From positions 1-64,000 of the forward strand of contig NZ_CABVHY010000005.1 in the NCBI RefSeq assembly GCF_902497875.1: a stretch of DNA of 64,000 nucleotides. The letters run 5' to 3'. Within the stretch, counting starts at the first letter, position 1; every line of letters begins with the position of its first letter. The translations under genes and the position numbers were made by a program. Under the pieces are notes generated by a model that had not been told where the DNA came from, did no database searches, and saw only the letters and a program-made list of their open reading frames with translations. Of the stretch, positions 30,009-39,553 are shown one piece after another. The stretch comes from Pseudomonas fluorescens. Its GTDB lineage: Bacteria > Pseudomonadota > Gammaproteobacteria > Pseudomonadales > Pseudomonadaceae.

Positions 30009-31076
30009 TCAGAGGCTGGATTTGTGGATGACTTGCAGGCTCATCTGCTCCAGCAGTTTGTTCATCTGAATGAACTGCGCGAAGCGTTTGTCCTGGGTCT
30101 GGCCATGGAAGAAGCGGTAGTAGATCTGCTGCACGATACCGGCCAGGCGAAACAGTCCGTAGGTGTAGTAGAAGTCGAAGTTGTCGATCTGGATGCCGGC
30201 GCGTTCGGCGTAGTAATCGACGAACTGGCGGCGGGTCAACATGCCGGGCGCATGGCTCGGCTGGCGGCGCATCAGTTGCACCGGTGCCGGATCATCGGCT
30301 TCGATCCAGTAGGCGAGGGTGTTGCCCAGGTCCATCAGCGGATCGCCGAGGGTGGTCAGTTCCCAGTCCAGTACACCGATGATCTGCATCGGGTTGTTCG
30401 GGTCGAGGATCACGTTGTCGAAGCGATAGTCGTTGTGCACGATGCTCGAGGTCGGGTGGTCGGCAGGCATCTTTTTGTTGAGCCAGGCCTTGACCGCTTC
30501 CCACTTCGGCGCATCCGGGGTCAGGGCTTTTTCGTAGCGGTCGCTCCAGCCACGAATCTGCCGCGCCACATAACCTTCTGGCTTACCAAGGTCGGCCAGG
30601 CCATAGGCCTTGTAGTCGACCTGATGCAGTTCAACGAACTTGTCGATGAAGCTCTTGCACAGGGCTTCGGTTTTCTGCGCGTCGAGGCCCAGTTCCGGTG
30701 GCAGGTCGGAGCGCAGGATGATGCCCTTGACCCGTTCCATCACATAGAACTCGGTGCCGATCACCGACTCGTCGGTGCAATGCACATAGGCTTTCGGGCA
30801 ATACGGGAAGCCGTCCTTGAGTTGATTGAGAATGCGGTACTCGCGGCCCATATCGTGGGCGGATTTGGCTTTGTGGCCGAACGGCGGTCGACGCAGGACG
30901 AACTCCTGCCCGGGGTATTCCAGCAGGTAGGTCAGATTCGAAGCGCCGCCCGGAAACTGGCTGATCCGTGGCGTCCCGCTCAGGCCGGGAATATGTGCCT
31001 TGAGGTATGGGTCGATGAGGTTGATATCGAGTTCTTCGCCGGAGCGGACATCGGTGGACTGATCAGTAAGCGCCAT
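30009..31076 (-). CDS. Aminoglycoside-phosphotransferase-fold kinase (ACAD10-like)
   Basis: Small-molecule kinase-fold protein of 355 aa. The catalytic loop is VHNDYRFDNVILDPNNP and the metal-binding Asp is in GVLDWELTTLGDPLMDLG. The N-lobe has FPGGASNLTYLLE and EFVLRRPP. Relatives are found with acyl-CoA dehydrogenases and are similar to the kinase part of human ACAD10, suggesting phosphorylation of hydroxyacyl-CoA, but that is family knowledge rather than proof. First gene of the pair with the SDR gene. Confidence 0.82.
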   Translation of the reverse strand: MALTDQSTDVRSGEELDINLIDPYLKAHIPGLSGTPRISQFPGGASNLTYLLEYPGQEFVLRRPPFGHKAKSAHDMGREYRILNQLKDGFPYCPKAYVHCTDESVIGTEFYVMERVKGIILRSDLPPELGLDAQKTEALCKSFIDKFVELHQVDYKAYGLADLGKPEGYVARQIRGWSDRYEKALTPDAPKWEAVKAWLNKKMPADHPTSSIVHNDYRFDNVILDPNNPMQIIGVLDWELTTLGDPLMDLGNTLAYWIEADDPAPVQLMRRQPSHAPGMLTRRQFVDYYAERAGIQIDNFDFYYTYGLFRLAGIVQQIYYRFFHGQTQDKRFAQFIQMNKLLEQMSLQVIHKSSL

Positions 31077-31235
31077 GCTTATCCCTTCTGCTTATTTTGG
31101 AGGCTCGACATTATTGTCTAATCTAATGCGCCCGCCCTGAGCCCACAACCCGCGGCAAGCCGTTATAGGTGAGCGTGTTGCCGGGCAATCATTGCTTTTG
31201 ATACAAGCGTTTGAATGCCCGGCAGCGACCTCCGG

Positions 31236-32186
31236 TCATTTCGCTCGCGGCAGGTCGATGGGGGTCAGTAAAGGGCGGCCAGAGAAATAGGCCAGAAGGT
31301 TTTCACCCACCAATTCCACGGTGGCCTGGGTCGCTTCCGGAGACAGCCCGGCAACATGCGGAGTGAGGATCACGTTGCTCAGCACCTTGAGCGCTTGCGG
31401 CACCTGCGGCTCGGCATCGAATACATCCAGTGCAGCGCCGGCGATCCGGCGCTGCTCCAGCGCCGAGATCAGGTCGGCGGTGACTATCACGCTGGCTCGG
31501 GCGATGTTGACGATAAAACCGTTGGGCCCCAGGGCGTCCAGCACCTGTTTGTTGATCAGGTGGTGTGTGCCGAGACCACCGGGAGTGGCAATGATCAGAA
31601 AATCAGAGGCCCGGGCCAGCTCGGTGGGCGTCGAACAAAAGCCATAGGGCACGTCACTGCGTAGCTGACGATTGTGGTAACTGACCGTCATTTCGAAGCC
31701 TTTGGCCGCGCGCTTGGCGATGGCCATGCCGACGGCACCGAGGCCGAGAATGCCCAGGCGTTTGCCGGCGAGGGACGGGCGCATGATTTTCGGCCACTCA
31801 CCGCGCCGGACCGCGGCATCTGCCCGGGGAATGTCGCGTACCAGGGCCAGCAGCAGTGCCATGGCATGGTCGGCCACCGATGAGGCATTCACCCCGGCTC
31901 CGTTGGTCACGCGGATACCGCGGTTGCTGGCGGCCTGCAGGTCGACGTGTTCATAGCCGGCGCCGATCACGCAAATGATTTCCAGATACGGCAGGTCGGC
32001 GATTTCTTCGGCGGTCAAGCCAAGCGGACCGCGGGTCAATACAGCCTTGATCTGGCTGGCGTGGGTCCTGATGGCCTGTGCTCGCTCGGCCGGTGTAGGC
32101 GCAAGAATCAGGTGAAAACCGCTTTGTTCGAGGATCGGCAGGTAATCGTTAATGGTTTCAACCAGTACCAGAACGGTGACGGGCAT
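31236..32186 (-). CDS. D-2-hydroxyacid dehydrogenase
   Basis: NAD(P)-dependent D-isomer-specific dehydrogenase of 316 aa, probably acting on glyoxylate/hydroxypyruvate or another 2-ketoacid. The nucleotide motif is LGILGLGAVGMAIAKRA. Catalytic residues are in NIARASVIV (Arg), DVFDAEP (Glu) and ILTPHVAGLS (His). It is a standalone gene between divergent and unrelated neighbours. Confidence 0.87.
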   Translation of the reverse strand: MPVTVLVLVETINDYLPILEQSGFHLILAPTPAERAQAIRTHASQIKAVLTRGPLGLTAEEIADLPYLEIICVIGAGYEHVDLQAASNRGIRVTNGAGVNASSVADHAMALLLALVRDIPRADAAVRRGEWPKIMRPSLAGKRLGILGLGAVGMAIAKRAAKGFEMTVSYHNRQLRSDVPYGFCSTPTELARASDFLIIATPGGLGTHHLINKQVLDALGPNGFIVNIARASVIVTADLISALEQRRIAGAALDVFDAEPQVPQALKVLSNVILTPHVAGLSPEATQATVELVGENLLAYFSGRPLLTPIDLPRAK

Positions 32187-32559
32187 ACTGCGCTCCTGTG
32201 GATTTCAATCGGTGGATTTGCCGAAGTTGTCATTAATGTTTAGCCCATTCCTGGGACATCTCTCAAAAAAGACTCAAGACTGCTGGCCCGAGAGATGATT
32301 GGCAAGGGTCGCTGGCGCGGTGCGGTGTGGGGAATGCGATCATTTGTGTGAGCGTGGCTTGCCCGCGAAGAGGGTGCAGCCGCCACCGCAATCTCTAACC
32401 GTCAAACTGATCCGCCTTACCGCTCCTCAGCTAAGTCTTTGCTTCTGTTAGCTAATCCCGGACAATCGCGCCCCTGTTACGGCCGGGGCGCTGCCTGTCA
32501 GCTTTTTCTGACTCGCTCCGACTGTGTGGCAAATGACTGGAATGCGGAGATCCGACCGG
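32187..32559. other. Intergenic region with one REP-like palindrome
   Basis: 373 bases between the divergent hydroxyacid dehydrogenase and permease genes. A solitary REP-like GTGAGCGTGGCTTGCCCGCG lies near 32347. The rest must contain the two promoters. No gene or strong hairpin was recognised. Confidence 0.5.
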
Positions 32560-33840
32560 ATGAATGATCAGGCCAATAGCGTCGACGAACGCTATGAAGC
32601 GGCGACACCAGCGAGCCTCAGTAGCTGGAATCGCCATGACACAACCTGGATGCTGGGCCTGTTTGGTACTGCGATTGGTGCGGGTACCCTGTTTTTGCCG
32701 ATCAACGCCGGTCTCGGCGGCTTCTGGCCGCTGATGATTCTGGCGCTGTTGGCATTCCCGATGACTTTTTATGCGCACCGTGGCCTGACCCGCTTCGTGC
32801 TCTCCGGCCGTGCCGGCGCCGACATCACCGAAGTGGTCGAAGAACATTTCGGGATCAAGGCCGGGGCGTTGATCACCTTGCTGTATTTCTTTGCGATCTT
32901 TCCGATCCTGTTGATCTACAGCGTTGCGCTGACCAACACCGTGGGCAGTTTCCTCGAACACCAACTGCACATCACGCCGCCCCCTCGGGTGATTCTGTCG
33001 CTGGTGCTGATCCTCGGCCTGCTGGCGGTGGTGCGCTGTGGTGAACAGGCGATCGTCAAGGCCATGAGCCTGATGGTTTATCCGTTCATCGTCGCGTTGC
33101 TGTTCCTTGCGGTGTTCCTGGTTCCGCACTGGAACGGCGGCATTCTCGCCACCGCGAGCACACTGCCTGAGCCTTCGGCGCTGCTGCATACCTTGTGGCT
33201 GGCGATTCCAGTGATGGTGTTCTCGTTCAACCATTCGCCGATCATCTCGGCCTTTGCGGTGGACCAGAAGCGTCGTTATGGCGAGCATGCCGAAGAACGC
33301 AGCTCGCAGATCCTGTCTCGCGCCCACGGCCTGATGGTGGTGATGGTGCTGTTCTTCGTCTTCAGTTGCGTGCTGACCCTGTCGCCGGCACAACTGGCCG
33401 AAGCCAAGGCGCAGAATCTGTCGATCCTGTCGTACCTGGCCAACCACTTCAGCAACCCGACGATTGCGTTCGCCGCACCGCTGATTGCTTTCGTGGCGAT
33501 TTCCAAGTCGTTCCTGGGGCACTATATCGGCGCCAGCGAAGGTCTCAAGGGCTTGATCGTCAAGAGTGGTCGTCGTCCAGCGCCGAAGACCCTGGACCGC
33601 ATGACCGCAGCCTTCATGCTGGTGGTCTGCTGGATCGTCGCCACGCTCAACCCGAGCATTCTGGGCATGATCGAAACCCTCGGCGGCCCGATCATCGCGG
33701 CGATTCTGTTCCTGATGCCGATGTACGCGATTCGTAAAGTGCCAGCCATGGCACGGTATCGTGGTCAGGCTTCCAACGTCTTTGTGACGGCGGTGGGCCT
33801 GGTGGCGATTACCGCGTTGATTTACTCGCTTACCGCCTGA
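32560..33840 (+). CDS. SdaC/TdcC-type serine/threonine or aromatic amino acid permease
   Basis: HAAAP-family proton symporter of 426 aa with about eleven hydrophobic helices. Family features are WMLGLFGTAIGAGTLFLPIN, FYAHRGLTRFVLSG, VFSFNHSPIISAFAVDQKRR YG and KSFLGHYIGASEGLKGL. ATG 32560 (MNDQANSVDER) is preferred with GGAG at 32545; an ATG at 32542 is possible. The hydroxy-amino-acid specificity is suggested by the SdaC-like FNHSP segment. No deaminase gene is adjacent. Confidence 0.87.
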   Translation: MNDQANSVDERYEAATPASLSSWNRHDTTWMLGLFGTAIGAGTLFLPINAGLGGFWPLMILALLAFPMTFYAHRGLTRFVLSGRAGADITEVVEEHFGIKAGALITLLYFFAIFPILLIYSVALTNTVGSFLEHQLHITPPPRVILSLVLILGLLAVVRCGEQAIVKAMSLMVYPFIVALLFLAVFLVPHWNGGILATASTLPEPSALLHTLWLAIPVMVFSFNHSPIISAFAVDQKRRYGEHAEERSSQILSRAHGLMVVMVLFFVFSCVLTLSPAQLAEAKAQNLSILSYLANHFSNPTIAFAAPLIAFVAISKSFLGHYIGASEGLKGLIVKSGRRPAPKTLDRMTAAFMLVVCWIVATLNPSILGMIETLGGPIIAAILFLMPMYAIRKVPAMARYRGQASNVFVTAVGLVAITALIYSLTA

Positions 33841-33844
33841 GCCC

Positions 33845-33989
33845 GTAGCAGCTGCCGAGCCTGCGAGGCTGCGTTCGAGGATGCAGTCCTCGCAAATCTT
33901 GTACACGCGGTTTACCTGAAAGAGCGTGTTGCCTGATTTTACGACCGCTTCGCGGCCGGACGCAGCCTCGCAGGCTCGGCAGCTGCTAC
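33845..33989. repeat. Long inverted repeat of REP type, family 4
   Basis: GTAGCAGCTGCCGAGCCTGC GAGGCTGCGTTCG at 33845-33877 is inverted at 33957-33989. The 145-base element immediately follows the permease stop and could serve as its transcript end. It resembles 27556-27702. Confidence 0.82.
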
Positions 33990-34078
33990 GGACTCAGCCC
34001 TACAGTGTTGTGTAGTGCAACGCGCTGCCCGGTTGATTGATATCAATACCCTGTCGCGTTTGGCAGCTATGCTGCGCC

Positions 34079-34239
34079 TCACTGACACAACGCCGTTCAG
34101 TGAGTTTCTCCGGGCTGATGTTCCCGGAGCCGAATCGCCCGTGACCCGGTAATCGATCAGGGTCAGAATCTTCAGGCCAACACCATGAATCTCGCACGCG
34201 GTCCGAAGGCCCGTTACCTGTCGGGTTGGGGCAGTTCGA
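34079..34239 (+). ncRNA. Structured 5' leader or small RNA upstream of the SulP gene
   Basis: Three tandem perfect stems lie close together: TCACTGA/TCAGTGA (34079-34085 with 34097-34103), CTCCGGG/CCCGGAG (34108-34114 with 34123-34129) and TGACCC/GGGTCA (34142-34147 with 34160-34165). A shorter CCCG/CGGG pairing (34210-34213 with 34222-34225) lies next to the ribosome-binding region of the downstream gene. This looks like folded RNA rather than a protein gene, perhaps a regulatory leader for the transporter. I do not recognise a named riboswitch class. Confidence 0.4.
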
Positions 34240-35913
34240 TTGCCCAATAGTCCGCATTCTCCCATTCCAGTGCCATCCTCCTCCTCCCCGCCGCCAGGCC
34301 GAGCGCGAGATCTGCTGGCAGGCTTGTCGATTGCCGGCTTGCTGTTGCCTGAAGCCGTTGCCTATTCAAGCATCGCTGCGTTGCCACCTCAGGCCGGGGT
34401 TATCGCGCTGTTCGCCGGTTTAGTGTGTTACGGGCTGTTTGGCACCAGCCGCTTTGCCATTGTCTCTGCGACATCCTCTTCGGCAGCGGTGCTGGCGGCG
34501 GCCACCATGACGCTTTCCGGTGGCGATTCGGCGCTGCGTTTGAGCCTGGCATTCGGTCTGGTATTGGTCACCGGAGCGTTCTTTTTGCTGGCTGGGCTGT
34601 TCAGGCTCGGCAGCATGACGTCCTTCATTGCCAAGCCGGTATTGCGCGGGTTCGCTTTTGGCCTGGCGATCACCATCGTATTCAAACAGCTCGCAACCGT
34701 GGTCGGCGTGCACCTGACCAACAGCAATCTGCTTCGCTCTTTGCCTGAACTGCTGGAGCAGTTGCCGCGCTGGAACTGGGTCGGTGCTGGTGTAGCGGCG
34801 GTAGCGCTGGCGCTGTTGTGCTTGTGCGCACGGGTCAAACGCTTGCCGGGTGGGCTGCTGGTGGTGATGGCCGGTATTGCGGCGGGCCAATGGCTGAACC
34901 TGACGGCCTATGGGGTGAAGCTGATCGGTGTGATCGATCTGACTCTGGAGATCCCGCATTTGCCGGTACTGCCGTTCACTGACTGGTTACGCCTCGGGGA
35001 GCTGGGCTTTGCCATGGTGATGATCCTCTATGCCGAATCGTACGGCTCGATCAGCTCCTTTGCTCTCAAGCACGGTGATCGGGTGGCGTCGAACCGGGAT
35101 TTACTGGCGCTGGGGGCGGCCAACCTGCTGTCCGGCCTGTTCCAGGGTATGCCGGCGGGCGCCGGCTATTCGGCGACCTCGGCCAATGAGGCAGCGGGTG
35201 CCGGCTCGCGTCTGGCGGGCGGTGTCGCGGCCCTGGTGGTGCTGGTCATCGTGCTGACAGTACTGCCGTACATTGCCTTGACCCCGGAACCGGTACTGGC
35301 GGCGATTGTCATTCATGCCCTGGCTCGCGGTCTGAGTCTGGAACCGTTGGGGCGCTATTTTGTCTGGCGTCGCGACCGGATTTTGCTGATCTGTGCCGTG
35401 GCTGCGGTGTTGGTGCTGGGTGTGCTGGACGGATTGCTGGTGGCCGTCGCCATCAGCGTCGTGCTGATGTTGCGACAGATGTCCTCGGCGGATATCCAGA
35501 TCCTCGGGCAAATGGGCGGAGGGCATGATTACGTCGATCTGCAACGCCATCCCGCGGCCCTGAAAATTCCGGGAGTGCTTATTCTTCGCCCCGCGGAGCC
35601 CCTGTTTTTCGCCAATGTCGAACGAGTCCTGGGCAGGGCGCTCAGGTTGATAGGCCACAGTGAAGAACCGATCCATACGGTCATTTTGAGTCTGGAAGAG
35701 TCATCAAACCTGGATGGAACCAGTATCGAGGCGCTGGAAACGTTCTTTGCTCGCGTCAGCGCCGATGGCAAGCGACTGCTGTTGGCGCGCTTGAAGCATG
35801 AAGCCAAAGCGGCATTGTCGGCCTTGCCGGTGACCGAGCGTTTGCAGGTGGTACTCAGTGGCTTGAGTGTGGATGGCGCCGTACAGGTGGCGACCAGAGT
35901 GCCAGATGCATAA
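34240..35913 (+). CDS. SulP-family anion transporter with STAS domain
   Basis: 557-aa inner-membrane transporter. The N-terminal domain contains about eleven to thirteen helices with SulP motifs (LLAGLSIAGLLLPEAVAYSS, LFAGLVCYGLFGTSRFAIVS, PAGAGYSATSANEAAGAGS). The C-terminal cytosolic STAS domain spans about residues 430-550 (PGVLILRPAEPLFFANVERV, LDGTSIEALETFF). SulP proteins move sulfate, bicarbonate or C4-dicarboxylates; the substrate here is open. TTG 34240 is used, with GGGG about ten bases upstream; a GTG at 34270 is the alternative. An unusually structured leader precedes it. Confidence 0.85.
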   Translation: MPNSPHSPIPVPSSSSPPPGRARDLLAGLSIAGLLLPEAVAYSSIAALPPQAGVIALFAGLVCYGLFGTSRFAIVSATSSSAAVLAAATMTLSGGDSALRLSLAFGLVLVTGAFFLLAGLFRLGSMTSFIAKPVLRGFAFGLAITIVFKQLATVVGVHLTNSNLLRSLPELLEQLPRWNWVGAGVAAVALALLCLCARVKRLPGGLLVVMAGIAAGQWLNLTAYGVKLIGVIDLTLEIPHLPVLPFTDWLRLGELGFAMVMILYAESYGSISSFALKHGDRVASNRDLLALGAANLLSGLFQGMPAGAGYSATSANEAAGAGSRLAGGVAALVVLVIVLTVLPYIALTPEPVLAAIVIHALARGLSLEPLGRYFVWRRDRILLICAVAAVLVLGVLDGLLVAVAISVVLMLRQMSSADIQILGQMGGGHDYVDLQRHPAALKIPGVLILRPAEPLFFANVERVLGRALRLIGHSEEPIHTVILSLEESSNLDGTSIEALETFFARVSADGKRLLLARLKHEAKAALSALPVTERLQVVLSGLSVDGAVQVATRVPDA

Positions 35914-35924
35914 TCGGCAGGCAT

Positions 35925-35963
35925 AAAAAAACGCCGCTCATCTCACGATGGGCGGCGTTTTTT
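35925..35963. terminator. Bidirectional Rho-independent terminator
   Basis: Stem CGCCGCTCATC (35932-35942), loop TCAC, stem GATGGGCGGCG (35947-35957), flanked by seven A residues on the left and TTTTTT on the right. It terminates both the SulP transcript (stop at 35913) and the convergent acnB transcript (stop at 35978). Confidence 0.93.
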
Positions 35964-35977
35964 ATGGCGTTGCAGCG

Positions 35978-38578
35978 TTAGGCTTGAATGACCGGAATGT
36001 TGGCATTCGCAGCCGCTTCACGGAACTCGGCGATCTGGTCGAAACTCAGGTAGCGATAGACATCGCTGGCCATGGTGTCGATTTCCTTCGCGTAGGCCAT
36101 GTACTCCTCGACGGTCGGCAAGCGACCCAGGATCGAAGCAACAGACGCCAACTCAGCCGAAGCCAGGTAGACGTTCGCGCCGTCACCCAGACGGTTCGGG
36201 AAGTTACGGGTCGACGTCGACACCACGGTGGAGTTCGGTTCAACGCGCGCCTGGTTACCCATGCACAGCGAGCAGCCCGGCATTTCCATGCGTGCGCCAG
36301 CCTTGCCGTAGATGCCGTAGTAGCCTTCTTCGGTCAGCTGGTGAGCGTCCATCTTGGTCGGCGGCGACAGCCACAGACGAGTTGGCAGCGAACCTTCGAC
36401 TTTTTCCAGCAGTTTACCGGCAGCGCGGAAGTGACCGATGTTGGTCATGCACGAACCGATGAACACTTCGTCGATCTTCTCGCCAGCTACGCTGGAGAGC
36501 AGACGGGCGTCGTCCGGGTCGTTTGGCGCGCAGAGCACAGGCTCTTTGATGTCGGCCAGGTCGATTTCGATGGTTTCAGCGTATTCGGCGTCAGCATCGG
36601 CAACCATCAGCTCAGGGTTGGCAACCCAGGCTTCCATCGCTTGTGCGCGGCGTTCCAGAGTCCGTGCATCGCCGTAACCTTCGCCGATCATCCAGCGCAG
36701 CAGGGTGATGTTGGAGTTCAGGTACTCGGTGATCGACTCTTTCGACAGCTTGATGGTGCAGCCGGCAGCGGAACGTTCGGCGGAGGCGTCGGAGAGTTCG
36801 AACGCTTGCTCGATGCTCAGGTTATCGAGGCCTTCGATTTCCAGGATGCGACCGGAGAAGGCGTTCTTCTTGCCTTTCTTCTCTACGGTCAACAGGCCAG
36901 CCTGGATCGCGTAGTAAGGAATGGCGTGAACCAGGTCACGCAGGGTGACGCCCGGTTGCATCTTGCCTTTGAAGCGCACCAGGATCGATTCCGGCATGTC
37001 CAGTGGCATGACGCCAGTGGCTGCGGCGAAAGCCACCAGGCCGGAACCGGCAGGGAAGGAGATCCCCATCGGGAAACGGGTGTGGGAGTCGCCACCGGTG
37101 CCGACGGTGTCCGGCAGCAGCATGCGGTTCAGCCAGCTGTGGATGATGCCGTCGCCCGGACGCAGGGAAACGCCGCCGCGGGTCATGATGAAGTCAGGCA
37201 GGGTGTGGTGGGTGGTCACGTCGATCGGCTTTGGATAGGCCGCGGTGTGGCAGAAGGACTGCATCACCAGATCGGTCGAGAAGCCCAGGCACGCCAGGTC
37301 TTTCAGTTCGTCACGGGTCATTGGACCGGTGGTGTCCTGGGAGCCGACGGTGGTCATTTTCGGTTCGCAGTAGGTACCTGGACGAACGCCAGCTACGCCG
37401 CATGCCTTGCCGACCATTTTCTGCGCCAGGGTGTAACCCTTGGTGCTTTCAGCCGGTGCTTCAGGCAGCTTGAACAGAGTCGAAGGTGGCAGACCCAGCT
37501 CGGTACGAGCCTTCTCGGTCAGGCCACGGCCGATGATCAGCGGAATACGACCGCCGGCACGGACTTCGTCCAACAGCACCGGAGTCTTCATTTCGAAGCT
37601 GGTCAGGACTTCGTCAGTGCCGTGTTTGCAGACTTTGCCAGCATGCGGGTACAGGTCGATCACGTCGCCCATATTCATGTTGGTCACGTCGAATTCGATC
37701 GGCAGTGCGCCGGCGTCTTCCATGGTGTTGTAGAAGATCGGAGCGATCTTGTTGCCGAAGCAGAAACCACCGGCACGCTTGTTCGGTACGTAAGGAACGT
37801 CGTCGCCGAAGAACCACAGCACCGAGTTGGTCGCCGATTTACGCGAAGAACCGGTACCGACCACGTCGCCGACGTAGGCGATCGGGAAGCCTTGACCGCG
37901 CATTTCTTCGATCTGCTTCATCGGACCGGTGACGCCTTGCTCATCCGGAACGATGCCGTCGCGGGCCATTTTCAGCATGGCCAGGGCGTGCAGCGGGATG
38001 TCAGGACGGGACCAGGCATCGGGAGCGGGGGACAGGTCGTCGGTGTTGGTTTCGCCGGTGACCTTGAACACGCGCAGGCTGATCTTGTCGGCCAGCACCG
38101 GGCGCTTCTGGAACCATTCGCCGTCAGCCCAGGATTGCAGTACGCCTTGAGCGTGAACGTTACCGTTCTTGGCTTTTTCCGCGACGTCATGGAAAGCATC
38201 GAACATCAGCAGGGTGTGCTTGAGTTCCTTGGCGGCGACTGGCGCCAGTTCGGCGTCTTCCAGCAGGTCGACCAGGGTCACGATGTTGTAGCCGCCCTGC
38301 ATGGTGCCGAGCAGTTCAACCGCGCGTTTCTTGTCGATCAGAGGGGATTTTGCTTCGCCTTTGGCGAGGGCAGAGAGAAAACCGGCCTTTACGTAGGCAG
38401 CTTCGTCGACGCCAGGCGGCACGCGATTGGTGATCAGGTCAACGAGGAAAGCTTCTTCGCCAGCCGGGGGATTCTTCAGCAGCTCGACCAGGCCTGCAGT
38501 TTGTTCGGCGTTAAGCGGCTGGGGAACGATACCCAGTGCTGCACGCTCTTCGATATGTTTGCGGTAGGCTTCAAGCAC
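35978..38578 (-). CDS. acnB: Bifunctional aconitate hydratase 2 / 2-methylisocitrate dehydratase
   Basis: AcnB of 866 aa, interconverting citrate and isocitrate in the TCA cycle and also dehydrating in the methylcitrate cycle. It has the AcnB domain order, with the HEAT-like domain first ([20 protein letters not shown]), then the swivel domain, then the catalytic domain. Cluster cysteines lie in [13 protein letters not shown] and [12 protein letters not shown], and [16 protein letters not shown] is present. GTG 38578 is chosen because GAGGG lies 8 bases before it; an ATG at 38593 or 38626 would only add a short unconserved tail. Neighbours are unrelated. Confidence 0.95.
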   Translation of the reverse strand: MLEAYRKHIEERAALGIVPQPLNAEQTAGLVELLKNPPAGEEAFLVDLITNRVPPGVDEAAYVKAGFLSALAKGEAKSPLIDKKRAVELLGTMQGGYNIVTLVDLLEDAELAPVAAKELKHTLLMFDAFHDVAEKAKNGNVHAQGVLQSWADGEWFQKRPVLADKISLRVFKVTGETNTDDLSPAPDAWSRPDIPLHALAMLKMARDGIVPDEQGVTGPMKQIEEMRGQGFPIAYVGDVVGTGSSRKSATNSVLWFFGDDVPYVPNKRAGGFCFGNKIAPIFYNTMEDAGALPIEFDVTNMNMGDVIDLYPHAGKVCKHGTDEVLTSFEMKTPVLLDEVRAGGRIPLIIGRGLTEKARTELGLPPSTLFKLPEAPAESTKGYTLAQKMVGKACGVAGVRPGTYCEPKMTTVGSQDTTGPMTRDELKDLACLGFSTDLVMQSFCHTAAYPKPIDVTTHHTLPDFIMTRGGVSLRPGDGIIHSWLNRMLLPDTVGTGGDSHTRFPMGISFPAGSGLVAFAAATGVMPLDMPESILVRFKGKMQPGVTLRDLVHAIPYYAIQAGLLTVEKKGKKNAFSGRILEIEGLDNLSIEQAFELSDASAERSAAGCTIKLSKESITEYLNSNITLLRWMIGEGYGDARTLERRAQAMEAWVANPELMVADADAEYAETIEIDLADIKEPVLCAPNDPDDARLLSSVAGEKIDEVFIGSCMTNIGHFRAAGKLLEKVEGSLPTRLWLSPPTKMDAHQLTEEGYYGIYGKAGARMEMPGCSLCMGNQARVEPNSTVVSTSTRNFPNRLGDGANVYLASAELASVASILGRLPTVEEYMAYAKEIDTMASDVYRYLSFDQIAEFREAAANANIPVIQA

Positions 38579-38986
38579 AGTTATTACCCTCATCAGTGGT
38601 CCCAAATGGGTGTCCGGGACGCTCATCCCGAAATTGCCGTACTCATGCGCTGCGTGGCGTTGTGGGCCGCTTAGCCAGAATTACCGACAATTCCTTACAG
38701 AAGCTGCTTTCAAAGTTTTACGCCTGCAGAACGGGGAGCTGATGAGGGTTGGCGTTGGGCTTTTCCCCGCTGGAAAAACCCTTCGCCAACACCGCTCTGA
38801 AGGAACGACTGTGCTCGTGACGCTTTGAAAACAGCTTCAAACGGACATTGGCGCCTTAAAAGGCTGGCTGATTCTACGGCAAAAATTTTCTAAAGGTAAG
38901 TTCACCCCTGAAGTTTGAGGGGTGATCAATGTTAGACAAAGGGCTAACATGCCGACCTGTCCTGCTTTCTCGCGTCCTGCCTACCC
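38579..38986. promoter_or_regulatory. Divergent acnB / DUF1289 spacer with hairpins
   Basis: 408 bases without a gene. Two clear dyads are present: GTTGGCG/CGCCAAC (38748-38754 with 38784-38790, enclosing TTTTCC/GGAAAA), which would fold in the acnB 5' leader, and the perfect TCACCCCT/AGGGGTGA (38902-38909 with 38918-38925), close to the DUF1289 gene. A further TGTTAG/CTAACA pair lies around 38930-38949. Which serve as operators or RNA structures cannot be told by eye. Confidence 0.5.
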
Positions 38987-39460
38987 ATGCCCAATCAAAC
39001 CATCAAGACCCCCTGCGTCGGCCTTTGCTCCACTGTTTACGGTGATTTGGTGTGCCGTGGCTGCAAACGGTTCCACCATGAAGTGATTCACTGGAACGGC
39101 TACAACGAGGAACAAAAACGTGCGGTATGGCTGCGCCTGGAGCAGCTGTTGGTGCAGGTGATGGCCGGCAAGCTGGAGATTTTCGAACCCCAGCGGCTAC
39201 GGCTGCAGCTGGAACAGCGAAAAATCCGCTTCGTGCCCCATCAGTCCGAGTATTGCTGGGCTTATCAGTTGATCGCCCGTGGCGCGCGGGTCATCAACAA
39301 TCTGGAGGCCTACGGGATGGTGCTGTTGCCGGAGTTTCGCGACTGGAACCTGCCCGAGCTGCGTGACGCCATTGATCGGGAATTTTTCCTGCTGTCTGAA
39401 GCGCATTATCAGCGTTACATTGCGCCAGGTTTTCTCAGGGATGCCTTGGCGCCTGATTGA
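38987..39460 (+). CDS. DUF1289 domain protein
   Basis: 157-aa cytosolic protein of unknown function. The N-terminal DUF1289 module has four closely spaced cysteines (TPCVGLCSTVYGDLVCRGCK RF), which probably bind a metal, followed by HHEVIHWNGYNEEQKRAVW. The remaining 100 residues (WAYQLIARGARVINNLEAYG, LPELRDAIDREFFLLSEAHY) are found in longer Pseudomonas members of the family. It is monocistronic. Confidence 0.82.
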   Translation: MPNQTIKTPCVGLCSTVYGDLVCRGCKRFHHEVIHWNGYNEEQKRAVWLRLEQLLVQVMAGKLEIFEPQRLRLQLEQRKIRFVPHQSEYCWAYQLIARGARVINNLEAYGMVLLPEFRDWNLPELRDAIDREFFLLSEAHYQRYIAPGFLRDALAPD

Positions 39461-39464
39461 ATGC

Positions 39465-39540
39465 AAAAGATCGCAGCCTGCGGCAGCTCCTACGCCGACC
39501 GCGTTCTTCTGTAGGAGCTGCCGCCAGGCTGCGATCTTTT
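39465..39540. repeat. Inverted REP pair, family 3
   Basis: AAAAGATCGCAGCCTGCGGC AGCTCCTAC (39465-39493) and GTAGGAGCTGCCGCCAGGCT GCGATCTTTT (39511-39540) lie between convergent genes and probably double as a transcription barrier. Confidence 0.87.
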
Positions 39541-39553
39541 GATCTTCCGGCTC

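Noticed and set aside
34079..34239. Alphaproteobacterial sul1 RNA upstream of sulP
   Set aside because: The position is similar, but I could not match the stems to that motif and it is not known from Pseudomonas.
35948..38674. 908-codon plus-strand open frame opposite acnB
   Set aside because: Antisense of aconitase; no family-like sequence, and it spans the terminator and acnB start.
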